This document shows, piece by piece, positions 20,074 to 29,993 of a stretch of DNA of 64,000 bases (the stretch's first letter is position 1; each line of letters opens with the position of its first letter). Source of the stretch: Massilia sp. Se16.2.3 (GTDB lineage: Bacteria; Pseudomonadota; Gammaproteobacteria; Burkholderiales; Burkholderiaceae_D). The stretch covers positions 5,084,001 through 5,148,000 of the forward strand of contig NZ_CP050451.1 in NCBI RefSeq assembly GCF_014171595.1, written 5' to 3'. A model generated the notes under the pieces. The model was not told the origin of the DNA, did no database searches, and worked only from the letters and a program-made list of their open reading frames with translations. The translations under genes and the position numbers were made by a program.

Positions 20074-20124
20074 ATGGATCTCAACAAGAACATCACGGCG
20101 GTACACCGCAAGGGGGCAGCATGA
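20074..20124 (+). CDS. short ORF (16 aa) with very strong ribosome binding site
   Basis: AAGGAGG lies 6 bases before ATG 20074. The frame reads MDLNKNITAVHRKGAA and stops with TGA, overlapping the ATG of the next gene as ATGA (20121-20124). It may be a coupled small protein or a leader that delivers ribosomes to the 61-residue protein. Too short for homology judgement. Confidence 0.45.
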   Translation: MDLNKNITAVHRKGAA

Positions 20125-20306
20125 GCAAGACCTCCCGCTACGAATGGCGCGACCAGCAGGCTGCATTGCATGAGCGCGTAAAGGGTTTCCTCCAGAACCC
20201 CGGCAACGAACAGCTTGAAGCTGTGGTCGCCGAAATGCGCGCCTATGCCGATGCGGCCAAGTCCGGCCATATCGAAATCCCGCAGACCTGGACCAGTTAC
20301 AGCTGA
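20121..20306 (+). CDS. small hydrophilic hypothetical protein
   Basis: This 61-residue protein (MSKTSRYEWRDQQAALHERV...) is predominantly helical and rich in Ala, Glu and Gln. It has its own A/G-rich ribosome binding site (AAGGGGGC) and overlaps the 16-codon ORF by four bases. No membrane segment or known motif is seen. A strong terminator follows 29 bp later, so the two form a self-contained small transcript. Confidence 0.6.
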   Translation: MSKTSRYEWRDQQAALHERVKGFLQNPGNEQLEAVVAEMRAYADAAKSGHIEIPQTWTSYS

Positions 20307-20334
20307 CCGATCTGCACGGGCGCCCTGCGCCCAT

Positions 20335-20373
20335 AAAAATGCCGCCGGGCTTGCACCCTGCGGCATTTTTTTT
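20335..20373 (+). terminator. rho-independent terminator
   Basis: AAAAATGCCGC and GCGGCATTTTT form an 11-bp stem with an extended T tract, closing the small-protein transcript. The A tract on the other side makes it potentially bidirectional. Confidence 0.85.
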
Positions 20374-20701
20374 GCCTGTCGCGAGGGCCGCGCACAACGG
20401 CGGCATCGTATTCAACGGACGGAAACGCGATTTAATCATTTACAAACATTGCATAACGTCCCGGTTTGATTGCCCTTCTGCTCAGCCTGCGCCCTTGCCC
20501 CGGAGGGACGCCGATGAATATCCGGACTTTGCTTCCAAAATGCAACTAAACTGCGCCAAAAGCACGTAAATACCGGATGCGGTTCCGTGCGCACGGTTGA
20601 CGGCGTTAATCATTTTGTCATTGCATTTCCGGTATCATGAACAATAAATTCATCAATTTTTTATTCACGACTTTGTTCAAGATCTTGGCGGGAGAACGCG
20701 C
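20374..20701 (+). promoter_or_regulatory. upstream region of the carotenoid operon
   Basis: About 330 bp without a gene, AT-richer towards crtE. A weak promoter candidate is TTGCAT (20621-20626), 17-base spacer, AATAAA (20644-20649). No clear operator is seen. GGGAG precedes the crtE start by 8 bases. Confidence 0.35.
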
Positions 20702-21671
20702 ATGACTACGCAGGCACGACGGTTCGCCAGGCTCGAGCTGGAAAATCCGGGAGATATCGCGGGCGCGGAACTCGAGCGCGTGCGCGAGGAACTGGAAGAC
20801 CGCCTCGCTTTCCTGCTCTCCGACAGCGGCCCGAACTCGGACCGCCTGGCGGCCGCCATGCGCGCCGGCGCGCTGGGCTCGGGCAAGCGCATGCGCCCGC
20901 TCCTGCTGATGCTCGTCGCCCGCGACCTCGGCTGCGATTCGCCGGCCCTGATCGACGTCGCCTGCGCCGTCGAACTGGTGCATGCGGCCTCGCTCATCCT
21001 CGACGACATGCCCTGCATGGACGACGCCCGCTTGCGCCGCGGCAAGCCGACCATCCACGTGCAGTTCGGCGAAGATGTCGCCATCCTGTCCTCGATCGCC
21101 CTGCTCAGCCGCGCCTTCGGCATCCCGGCATCCGCGCAGGACATCCCGCCCGCGGTCCGCGCGCGCCTGGTGGCACGGCTGTCGGAAACCATCGGCGCGC
21201 AGGGGCCTGGTGCGCGGCCAGTTCCTCGACCTGCAGGGCGGCGCCCGCTCGGCCGAGGACATCGCCACCACGAATGAACTCAAAACGGGCGTGCTGCTCG
21301 GCGCGGCCGTCGATATGGCGGCCATCATTGCCGAAACTGACGATTGCGTCTCGCAGTCGCTGCGCGCCTTCGCGCTGGCGGCCGGTCACGCCTTCCAGAT
21401 CCGCGACGATTTCCAGGACGGCCCGGACATGGACCCGAGCGTCACCGGCAAGGACATCGGCAAGGATGTCGGCAAGTCCACCTTCATCAACACGCTCGGC
21501 TTCGACGAGGCGCGGCGCCGCCTGATGGACCACCTGCACGAGGCCGACCGTTGCCTGACCGACGCCATCGGCAGCAAGCAGGGTACGCGCCGCTTCGTCG
21601 GCAGCCTGTTCGGCCAGGGCATGGCACCGGTGTCCGCGCCGCGCCAGCCCGACTACGCCGTGCACCATTGA
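20702..21671 (+). CDS. crtE: geranylgeranyl diphosphate synthase CrtE (frame broken at 21202-21205)
   Basis: CrtE condenses isopentenyl and allylic diphosphates to C20 geranylgeranyl diphosphate, the entry substrate for carotenoids. The protein is about 322 residues. GSGKRMRPLLLML is followed by the first Asp-rich motif DDMPCMDD (about residues 101-108) and the second DDFQD, both required for Mg-diphosphate binding. The frame is lost at a GGGG run (21202-21205); removing one G gives GLVRGQFLDLQGG. It opens crtE-crtX-crtY-crtI-crtB, all on the plus strand with short spacers or overlaps. Confidence 0.92.
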
Positions 21672-21738
21672 AGGGATGCCAGGCACGCTCGCTGCGTGCC
21701 ACGCCCATATCGACCCGTCTGGACAAAGGATTTCGTGC

Positions 21739-23071
21739 ATGGCCCACTTCGGCGTGGTGACACCCGCCTTTTATAGTCACTTCCGGGCCATGGCCGCCCT
21801 CGGCCTCGAACTGGTGGCACGCGGCCACCGTGTCACCTTCCTGCACCAGCTCGACGCCGCGGCCTACCTGGAGGACATGCCGCCGGGCGCGCTGCAATTT
21901 CACGCGCTCGGCGCGGACACCCACCCGGCCGGTTCGCTCGCCGGCAACCTGCGCCGCGCCGCCAGCCCGGGTGGCCCGCTGGGCCTGCGCCGCGTCATCC
22001 GGGACCTGGCGCGCACCACCGACATGCTGTGCAAGGAACTGCCGGCCGCGATTGCGGCGCTCGGCATCGACGCCCTGCTGACCGACCAGATGGAAGCGGC
22101 CGGCGGCCTGGTCGCGGAAGGGTTGGGCCTGCCGTTCGTGTCGGTGGCCTGTGCCCTGCCGGTCAACCGCGAGAGCGGCATTCCGCTGCCGGTGATGCCT
22201 TTCGCCTTTGATGCCAGCGAACGCGGGCGCCATATGGTTGAGGGCAGCACGCGCGTCTACGACTGGCTGATGTCGCCCCACGCGAAAGTCATCGAAGCGC
22301 ATGCGCGGCGCGCCGGGGCTGGAGCCGCGCCACGCGCTGCACGAGTGCCTCTCGCCCTCGGTGCAGGTCAGCCAGACGATTGCTTCGTTCGAATTCCCGC
22401 GCAAGGCATTGCCGCCGCAGTTTCACCATGTCGGTCCGCTGCGCTTCTCACGCAAGAGCGCCGGCGCGGCAGCTGGCGCGGTCGGCATACCCCGGTCGAT
22501 CCCGCTCGCCCTTTTGTGTTCGCTTCGCTCGGCACCATGCAGGGCGGCCGCCTGGCGCTCTTCAAGCGCATCGCCCGTGCCTGCCGCCAGGAGGGGTGTG
22601 CAGCTGCTCGTCGCCCATTGTGGGGGCCTGAACGCGCAACAGGAAGAAGCCCTGCGCCGCGCGGGCGCCGATTGGGTCTGTGCGTTCGCGCCGCAGCAGG
22701 AAGTGCTGGCGCGTGCAGACGCCGTGGTCTCGCACGCGGGCTGGAACACGGTGATGGATGCCATCGCCACGCGCACGCCCATCCTGGCCATGCCCATCGC
22801 CTTTGACCAGCCCGGCGCGGCGGCCGCGCGCATCGTTCACGCCGGCATCGGCCTGCGCCTGTCGCCGCGTTTCGCCAGCGCCGGGCAGATCGCCGGCGCC
22901 CTGCGCCGGCTGCTGGACGATCCCGCTTTCGCCGAACGCATGGCGCCGCTGGCCGACGACCTGGCACGGGCCGGCGGCACGGCGCGCGCGGCCGACCTCA
23001 TCGAGGACGCCCTCGGCCTGGCCCCCGCTGCCCATGCCGGCGCGGAAGCAGGAGTGGCCAGCCTTGGATAA
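21739..23071 (+). CDS. crtX: zeaxanthin glucosyltransferase CrtX (three frame breaks)
   Basis: CrtX is a UDP-glycosyltransferase that adds glucose to the hydroxyls of zeaxanthin. Start ATG 21739 has AAAGGA 8 bases upstream, and the N-terminus [15 protein letters not shown] is typical. The donor-binding region reads [18 protein letters not shown] then [16 protein letters not shown], the GT1 signature. Frame breaks lie at GGGG 22315-22318 (one extra G), CCCC 22490-22493 (one C missing) and GGGG 22593-22596 (one extra G). Correcting all three gives about 443 continuous residues. The stop overlaps the crtY start. Confidence 0.88.
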
Positions 23072-24268
23072 GCCGCACGCTCCCGGTGGCGCAGCCGCCA
23101 CGGGACCTGATCCTCGTCGGCGGCGGCCTGGCCAATGGCTTGATCGCCTGGCGCCTGCGCACGCTGCGCCCTGCCCTGCGCATCCTGCTGCTGGAAGCGT
23201 CCGGCGGGATCGGCGGCAACCACACCGGTCCTTCCACGACGGCGACCTGAGCGACGCGCAGCGCACGTGGCTGGCGCCGCTCGTCTCCGCGCAGTGGCCG
23301 CGTTACGACGTGGTATTCCCGGACCATGCGCGCACGATGGACAGTGGCTACGCCAGCGTGATGTCGCACGACTTCGCGCGCGTGATCGAAGCGGCGCTCG
23401 GACCGGCCTTACGCCTCGATACCCCGGTCGATACGCTCACGCCGACCAGCGTCACCCTGGCCGGTGGCGAAACCCTGCACGCGCACGCCGTCATCGATGG
23501 CCGCGGCGTGCGCGCGACGCCGCGCCTGGCGCTGGGCTACCAGACCTTCCTCGGCCAGGAGCTGCGGCTCGATGCGCCCCATGGCCTCACGGCGCCGATC
23601 ATCATGGACGCCAGGGTCGCGCAGCAAGGCGGCTACCGTTTCGTGTACGTACTGCCCTTCGACGAGCGGCGGCTGCTCATCGAAGACACCCATTACGTCG
23701 ATGGCACGGGTGGGAACCGGAGCGCCTGCGCGCAAACATCGCGGACTATGTAGCATCCCACGGCTGGCGCGTCGCCGAGCTGCTGCGCGAGGAGCACGGC
23801 TCGCTGCCCATCGTGCTGGCGGGCGACTTCGACGCCTACTGGAAGGACCTCGCCGGCCAGCCCTGCGCCGGATTGCGCGCGGGCCTGTTCCACTCGACCA
23901 CCGGCTATTCGCTGCCGCACGCGGTGCGCCTGGCCGAGCGGGTCGCGACGTTTTCGGATTTCAGCGCGCCGCGCCTGTTCGACGCCATCCGCGACGAGGC
24001 GCGCAGCGAGTGGCGCCGCCAGCGCTTTTTCCGGCTGCTCAACCGCATGCTCTTCCCGGCGGGCAGTCCGGATGCGCGCTGGCGCGTGATGCAGCGTTTT
24101 TACCGCCTGCCGGCGCCCCTGATCACACACTTCTACGCCGGCCGCCTGCGCCTGCGCGACAAGCTGCGCCTGCTCAGCGGCAAACCACCCGTGCCGGTGC
24201 GCGCGGCCATTGCGGCCGCGTGCAAGATCCACCCTCACCAGATCAGATCGGAAATGCAGAATGATTGA
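23064..24268 (+). CDS. crtY: lycopene beta-cyclase CrtY (three frame breaks)
   Basis: CrtY cyclises both ends of lycopene to beta-carotene. The start appears to be TTG 23064, overlapping the crtX stop. After correction the N-terminus holds the dinucleotide motif [18 protein letters not shown], followed by a break after GGNHT that needs one T (CCGG to CCTGG near 23226) to give W-S-F-H-D. A third break near 23711 needs one G to give GWEPERL. An extra G lies at 23102-23104. The C-terminal part [10 protein letters not shown] and [18 protein letters not shown] is family-typical. About 401 residues; it overlaps crtI by 8 bases. Confidence 0.88.
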
Positions 24269-25750
24269 TGCGAAAAAGGCGGTCGTCGTCGGCGCCGGTT
24301 TCGGCGGCCTGGCCCTGGCCATCCGCCTGCAGGCCAGCGGCATGCAGACTACCCTGCTGGAAAAGCGCGACAAGCCGGGCGGACGCGCCTATGTCTACGA
24401 GGACCAGGGCTTCGTGTTCGATGCCGGCCCCACCGTCATCACGGATCCGTCCTGCATCGAGGAGCTGTTCGCGGCGGCCGGCAAGCGCATCGAGGATTAC
24501 GTCGAGATGCTGCCGGTCGCGCCCTTCTACCGCCTGTGCTGGGAAGACGGCAGCCACTTCGACTATGCCAACGACCAGGAGGCGCTCGACCGGCAAATCC
24601 ATGCGCGCAACCCGCTTGATGTCGCCGGCTACCAGCGCTTCCTCGCCTACTCGAAAGCCGTGTTCGACGAGGGCTACCTGAAACTCGGCGCCGTGCCCTT
24701 CCTGTCCTTCCGCGACATGATCTCCGCCGGCCCGCAGCTGGCCAAGCTGCAGGCCTGGCGCAGCGTCTACGGCATGGTGTCGAAATTCGTCCAGGACGAG
24801 CACCTGCGCCAGGCGTTTTCCTTCCACTCGCTGCTGGTCGGCGGCAATCCGTTTGCGACATCCTCGATCTACACCCTGATCCACGCGCTGGAACGGCGCT
24901 GGGGCGTGTGGTTCCCGCGTGGCGGCACCGGCGCCCCGGTGCGCGGCCTGGTGCGCCTGTTCGAGGACATCGGCGGACGCATCGAACTGAACGCCGCCGT
25001 GGCGCGCATCGAAACGCAAGGCGAACGCGCCAGCGGCGTGCGCCTGGAAGACGGCCGCCTGTTCCCGGCCGACGCGGTGGCGTCCAACGCCGACGTCGTC
25101 CACACCTATGCCGACCTCCTTGGCGGGCACGCGCGCGGCCCCGCGCAGGCGCAGGCGCTGCGCAAGAAGCGCTTCAGTAATTCGCTGTTCGTGCTGTACT
25201 TCGGCCTGGACCACCATCACAGCCAGCTGCAGCACCACACGGTGTGCTTCGGCCCGCGCTACCGCGGACTGATCGACGAGATTTTCACGGGCAAGGAGCT
25301 GGCGGACGACTTCTCGCTCTACCTGCACGCGCCCTGCGTGACCGACCCCTCGCTCGCGCCCCCGGGCTGCGGCAGCCACTACGTGCTGGCGCCCGTGCCG
25401 CACCTCGGCAATGCGCCGATCGACTGGTCGGTCGAAGGTCCGCGCTACCGCGACCGCATCTTCGACTACCGGAAAAGCGCTACATGCCGGGACTGCGCAG
25501 CCAGCTCGTCACCAGCCGCATCTTCACGCCCTTCGATTTCCGCGACGAGCTCAATGCCCACGTCGGCTCGGCCTTCTCGCTCGAACCGATCCTCACGCAG
25601 AGCGCCTGGTTCCGGCCGCACAACCGCGACAGCGCCCTGCACAACCTCTACCTGGTCGGTGCCGGCACCCATCCGGGCGCGGGCGTGCCGGGCGTGATCG
25701 GCTCGGCCAAGGCCACCGCCGGCCTGATGCTGGAAGAGGCGCGGGCATGA
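24261..25750 (+). CDS. crtI: phytoene desaturase CrtI (frame broken near 25470)
   Basis: CrtI is an FAD-dependent enzyme that introduces four double bonds into phytoene to give lycopene. The N-terminal FAD-binding motif is VVVGAGFGGLALAIRL, followed by KRDKPGGRAYVYEDQGFVFD. The C-terminal bacterial desaturase signature NLYLVGAGTHPGAGVPGVIG is present. The frame breaks at 25469-25472, where CCGG should be CCTGG to read D-Y-L-E-K-R-Y. After that change about 496 residues are continuous, full length. The stop overlaps the crtB start as ATGA. Confidence 0.93.
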
Positions 25751-26739
25751 GCGAGGCGTTGTTTGAACACGCAACCCGCACCATCGCGGTCGGGTCGAAG
25801 AGTTTTGCGCGGCAGCAACCCTGTTCGACCCGGCCACCCGGCGCAGCGTGCTGATGCTCTACGCCTGGTGCCGCCACTGCGACGACGTCGTCGACGGCCA
25901 GGAGCTGGGCTCCAGCACCGTCGCGCCCGCGGGCCACGACGCCACGCGCGAACTGGAGAAGCTCTACGAGCAGACGCGCCGTGCCTATGCAGGCGAAGCG
26001 ATGCAGGACCCGGCATTTGCCGCCTTCCAGGAAGTCGCGCTGAAACACGCCATTGCGCCGCGCTACGCGTTCGACCACCTGGCGGGATTCGCGATGGATG
26101 TCGAGGGCGCGCGCTACCAGACGATCGACGACACCCTGCGCTACTGCTACCACGTGGCAGGCGTGGTCGGCCTGATGATGGCCTCGATCATGGGGGCGAA
26201 AGATCCTGCGGTGCTCGACCGCGCCTGCGACCTCGGGCTGGCCTTCCAGCTGACAAACATCGCGCGCGACATCGTCGACGACGCCAGGAACGGGCGCTGC
26301 TACCTGCCCGCCGAGTGGCTGCAGGAAGCGGGCATTCCGCCGGCGGACCTGGCACTGCCGCGCTACCGCGTGGCGCTGTCGCGCGTGGCGGCGCGCCTGG
26401 TGGATCATGCCGAACCCTATTACGACTCGGCCGCGGCCGGCATCCCTGCGCTGCCGCTGCGCTCGGCCTGGGCTATCGCCACCGCGCGCAACGTCTACCG
26501 CCAGATCGGCATCGAAGTGAAGCGGCGCGGCGCGCACGCCTGGGACGAACGCGTCGGCACTTCGAAGACCATGAAACTGTGGCTGCTGGCGAAAGGCGGC
26601 GTAACGGCGCTTACTTCGCGGCTGGCGTCGGCGCAGCCGCGTCCCGCGCATCTGTGGCAGCGTCCGCCCGAGGGGACGCCCGAGGGGACGCCCGAGGGGG
26701 GAAGCGCACCTCCGTGCAGCGCCTGCAACTGCCGCTTGA
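25747..26739 (+). CDS. crtB: phytoene synthase CrtB (frame broken near 25811 and at 26696-26701)
   Basis: CrtB joins two geranylgeranyl diphosphates to 15-cis-phytoene. Start ATG 25747 gives ATRTIAVGSKSFAR; one missing G near 25811 is needed to reach the first Asp-rich site YAWCRHCDDVVD. The second is LTNIARDIVDDARNGRCYLP. As given, the frame runs on to 26843 through sequence that does not resemble the family. Removing one G from the G6 run at 26696-26701 yields a stop at 26737-26739, shortly after the conserved H-L-W-Q-R-P, about 330 residues. The same change shortens convergent crtZ. Confidence 0.9.
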
Positions 26740-27169
26740 GGGTGGCGGCCGAGGGCGCGTACAGGAAGCCGAAGGAGACGGCGCCATCCTTGCCGGCCAC
26801 CGCATGGTGCATGCGGTGGGCCTGGTACAGCCGCTTCAGGTAGCCACTGCGCGGCACGTAGCGAAACGGCCAGCGCCCATGTACCAGGCCGTCGTGGGCG
26901 ACGAAGTACAGCAGGCCATACGCCGTCATGCCGGCACCGATCCATTGCAGGGGCCAGGCGCCCTCGGTGCCGAACCAGATCAGGGCGATGGCCACGCCGG
27001 CGAACACGACGGCATACAGGTCGTTCTTCTCGAACCAGCCGGTACGCGGCTCGTGGTGCGAGCGGTGCCAGCCCCAACCGAAACCATGCATCACGTACTT
27101 GTGCGCGACAATGGAAAACACTTCCATCAGCACGACGGTGGCAAGAAGGACGAGCGAATTGAGCAGCAT
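26611..27169 (-). CDS. crtZ: beta-carotene hydroxylase CrtZ (frame affected by 26696-26701)
   Basis: CrtZ hydroxylates the beta-ionone rings of beta-carotene to give zeaxanthin. The protein has four membrane helices and the di-iron His clusters HKYVMH, HRSHHEP, HDGLVH and AHRMHH. As given, the frame continues to 26495 with a Cys/Arg-rich tail that looks like read-through. With one base fewer in the G6/C6 run it ends at 26611 with an Ala/Arg/Pro tail (...DAAAPTPAAK), about 185 residues. It is convergent with crtB, and the two 3' ends overlap by about 130 bp, including a 12-bp tandem repeat. Confidence 0.9.
26671..26700. repeat. 12-bp tandem repeat in the crtB/crtZ overlap
   Basis: AGGGGACGCCCG occurs twice (26671-26682, 26683-26694), followed by a partial third copy that runs into a six-G tract. 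It encodes P-E-G-T repeats in crtB and P-R-A-S repeats in crtZ. Confidence 0.85.
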
Positions 27170-27291
27170 GGTGGTGAGCAGAATGGGTCGGAAAAACGGG
27201 TGAACCGGAATGACGACAGCCTACCACGGCGCCCGCTCGCACGGCTGGGATTTGCGGCCACGCACTTCAACACATCAACAGAGGATTGCCC

Positions 27292-27703
27292 ATGCTTTTT
27301 CGTAGCGCACTGACCTGGTTTCTTTCCTGCGGCCTGCTTGCCAACGCCATGGCCGGCAACGTCGAAGTCCGCGTCTCCGGCATCAAGGGCGCCAGGGGCA
27401 AGGTGAATGTCGCGGTCTGCGACAAGGAACGCTTCCTGAAACAGTGCGGCTACAGCGCCTCGGCCCCGGCCGGCGACGGCGAGACCATCGTCACCCTGAA
27501 GGATGTGCCCGCCGGCGCCTACGCCGTGCTGGCCTACCAGGACGCCAACGACAACGACCGGCTCGACCGCAACCCGCTCGGCATGCCGAGCGAGCGCTGG
27601 CTTCAGCCGCGAGGCACGCGGCAAGTTCGGTCCGCCCACCTTCGAGAAGGCGGCGATCGAGGTCGGCGAGGCGCTGACCGTCGCCCCGGTAAAGCTGCGT
27701 TAA
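27292..27703 (+). CDS. DUF2141 domain secreted protein (frame broken near 27598)
   Basis: The protein has about 136 residues with a signal peptide (ending ANAMAG). The DUF2141 pattern is clear: VEVRVSGIKGARGKVNVAVC, VPAGAYAVLAYQDANDNDRLD, LGMPSE, then, in the shifted frame, FSREARGKFGPPTFEKAAIE. The break near 27598 separates these last two motifs. Function is unknown; the fold is a small beta-sandwich exported to the periplasm. It lies beside the carotenoid genes and is divergent from crtZ. Confidence 0.85.
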
Positions 27704-27719
27704 CACCGCGCCGCTGCCC

Positions 27720-27890
27720 GTAGGGTGGACGGCTCCGCCCGGCTGCGTGCATGCACGCGTCGCAGGCGCCGTCCACGCGTCCAACGGGCGCATGCATCGT
27801 CGCGAGGTATCAAGAGCCGGTTGAACGCGTGGACGGCGGGCGGCCGCGCCGCGTCGAAGCCTCCTTGGCGGTCCAGCCGTCCACCTTACG
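27720..27890. repeat. GTAGGGTGG-type palindromic element
   Basis: The ends are GTAGGGTGGACGGCT and, inverted, AGCCGTCCACCTTAC. An internal inverted pair, CGTCCACGCGT and ACGCGTGGACG, lies between them. It sits between DUF2141 and the 105-residue hypothetical gene. Same terminal core as the elements at 37143, 48902 and 56738. Confidence 0.75.
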
Positions 27891-27892
27891 CC

Positions 27893-28210
27893 TTATCCGG
27901 CCGCGCCCGCGAAACCGGCCTGGACACCGCCGTCGAGCACCCGCATCAGGAAATGCACCTTGCGCGGTGCCCGGTGGCGCTCGTGGATTTCGCGCGTCAG
28001 CACCTCGACCCGGCGCGGCTCGAGCGCCAGCCGGCGCACATCGACCTGCTCGCCCGCTGCCGCGTTGCCGGCAAAGCGCGCCGCCAGCTGCTGAACCACG
28101 GTGCCCGTCAGCGTGACCGGCGCGCCATGCACGGTCGTGTTCAGCTCGAAGCAGCGCGATTCGGGCAGGACGAACAGCGTCCCGACATATTCAGTAGCGT
28201 GCTCTTCCAT
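27893..28210 (-). CDS. hypothetical protein
   Basis: A 105-residue soluble protein (MEEHATEYVGTLFVLPESRC...) with alternating beta-strand-like segments and no signal or membrane region. It starts after an A/G-rich site (GGAGACGG upstream of the ATG). No family is recognised. Its stop is immediately beside the palindromic element at 27720-27890, so its C-terminus may have been altered by that insertion. Confidence 0.55.
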   Translation of the reverse strand: MEEHATEYVGTLFVLPESRCFELNTTVHGAPVTLTGTVVQQLAARFAGNAAAGEQVDVRRLALEPRRVEVLTREIHERHRAPRKVHFLMRVLDGGVQAGFAGAAG

Positions 28211-28479
28211 ATCCGTCTCCTGTGGCAGTCAGCCACTGTACCGGCGCCAAGCCGCGCCGTCCGCTTGCACTTTCATCATAGGCAAGGCCGCGCCGGGGCA
28301 CAACCGAAACACAGTGCAGACGGCACTCACGGCACGGTCCTCGTGGGGTTGCAGCTTCGCTGCCGATGCGGCGATTGTTACCGGCAACAATCCCGCGAAT
28401 CTGCTGCCCTCGGAAGCACCCGGACCGCATCGGCAACGCCACAAACCCCTTCGCGCCGCTGCACAGCCAGTCGACCAGC

Positions 28480-29351
28480 CTACTGACGATCCACCTTCGA
28501 CATCTTCGCCAGCGCCGCCAGGTCCAGTTCCCCGTCGCCGCGCCTGACGGCTTCCTGCAAGGTCTCGCGCAACACTTCCCCGAAGCGCAGGCGCACGCCC
28601 TGCGCTTGCGCCGCATCGTTGGCCAGCCCGACATCCTTCCAGCCCAGCGCCAGCTTGAATCCCGCTGGACTGTAGCGCTCCTGCGCGATCATGCCGCCAT
28701 ACCCCTTGTAGACGGGCGAGCCGGCAAACAGCGTACTGCTGAGCAGGTCGAGAAAGCCGCCCGCGTCGATGCCGTGCGCCCCCGCCAGCGCGACCGACTC
28801 GCCCATCGCCTCGATTGCGCAGGCCAGCGTCAGGTTGGCGCCGAGCTTGACGGCGTTCGCCTGCTCGGGCGCATCGCCGAAGCGCCAGGTCTTCTGGCCC
28901 ATCAGGTCGAACAGGGGCTGCACGCGTTGGATGAGTTCCGCCGGCCCGGCCGCGACGATATTGAGCTTGCCGGCCGCCGCCACGTCGACCCGTCCCAGCA
29001 CCGGCGCGGCGACGTAGCCGATGCCCTGCTCGCGGTGCAGTGCCGCCATCTCGCGCGCAAAGGCAACCGAGACGGTGGCCATGTTGACGTGCACGCTACC
29101 CGGCTTCATGGCCGCCAGCGCCCCGCCCTCGACCAGGACCCGCGCGTGGAGGCGTCGTCGGCCAGCATCGAAAACAGCACGTCCACCGCCCCTGCCTCGG
29201 CCGGGGTGTCCATCGCATGCGCGCCCTGCACAGCCAGCTCCTGCGCGGGCGCCACACTGCGGTTCCAGACGCGCAGCAGGTGGCCTGACCTGAGCAGGTT
29301 GGCTGCCATCCCGCGCCCCATGGCGCCCAGGCCGACGAATCCGATTTCCAT
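28480..29351 (-). CDS. beta-hydroxyacid (3-hydroxyisobutyrate-type) dehydrogenase (frame broken near 29140)
   Basis: This NAD(P)-dependent oxidoreductase of the 3-hydroxyisobutyrate dehydrogenase family has about 290 residues after correction. Start ATG 29351 has AGGAAGAG upstream. The Rossmann motif is MEIGFVGLGAMGRGMAANLL. In the second part the substrate motif is VHVNMATVS, the catalytic Lys lies in NAVKLGANLTLA, and the all-alpha C-terminal domain continues to KMSKVDRQ. The frame breaks near 29140 in a GC-rich stretch; one extra base gives VLVEGGALAAMKPG. Substrate is uncertain. Confidence 0.88.
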
Positions 29352-29600
29352 GTGCTCTTCCTCCCTATGCATGCCGCACGGCTGTCGCTCCATTGAATCA
29401 GCATTCCGAAAACAAGGGCGCAGAGAGCGCCACCGATAGACCCAAGCTGAAGAACAATTGCCATATAGCACGACAATTGTTACGCTCTTCGCGCTGCCGG
29501 CTGCGGTATGCGGGGCGCTTGCGGCGAAGAAACGTGAGACAAGGGAAAGGGCAAGCCGCCACAGGCACGCTTTCCGGCCTGCCCCCCTGAACCCTGGACG

Positions 29601-29681
29601 AAAAAATACCGGAACCTCACGGCCCCAGCTTCGGTCCTTCCAGCAACGACGCCAATCAGCGCGTGCGCGGCGGCGGCAAAT
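29601..29681. repeat. partial copy of the lpdA 3' end and terminator region
   Basis: This stretch aligns in register with 30891-30971 (offset 1,290 bp), sharing ACCGGAACCTCACGG and AATCAGCGC-x-TGCGCGGCGGCGGC. It corresponds to the last codons of an lpdA-like gene (minus strand L-P-P-P-R-T-R-stop) plus a degraded terminator. No upstream lpdA coding sequence follows; repeats start at once. Confidence 0.7.
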
Positions 29682-29687
29682 TTCGCA

Positions 29688-29974
29688 CTACTGGGGTCAC
29701 ACTACTGGGGTCGGTCACACTACTGGGGTCAGGTCTGACAAACGGACACGAGCTCTGCCGTCAAACGCCAGCAATCATGAACAGCGTCGGGGTCAGGTCT
29801 GGCATATGGACACAAGCTCCGCATTCGAAGCGCCAAGGGATGGTTTATGGCTGAGCTCGTGTCCGAATGTCAGACCTGACCCCAGCCCTGCGCAGGCGGG
29901 CCCTTCCTCGCACGACGAATGAAGACGATGGATTTCGACAAGCCGGGCTCGTGTCCGAATGTCAGACCTAACCC
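29688..29974. repeat. REP-like repeat array, left side of the DUF5063 gene
   Basis: It contains three short tandem units CACTACTGGGGTCA (29688-29731), then about 30-bp repeats with core GGGGTCAGGTCTGACA and CGGACACGAGCTC. Copies run forward at 29725-29758 and, diverged, at 29789-29822, and inverted at 29853-29883 and 29945-29974. The opposed orientation allows large hairpins. The 29352-29993 interval has no gene otherwise. Confidence 0.8.
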
Positions 29975-29993
29975 TGGCTTTCGTTTCCAGGGA

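Noticed and set aside
28101..28547. Plus-strand frames in 28.1-28.5 kb
   Set aside because: Shadows of the hypothetical and dehydrogenase genes and the 270-bp spacer. No start signal or recognisable sequence.
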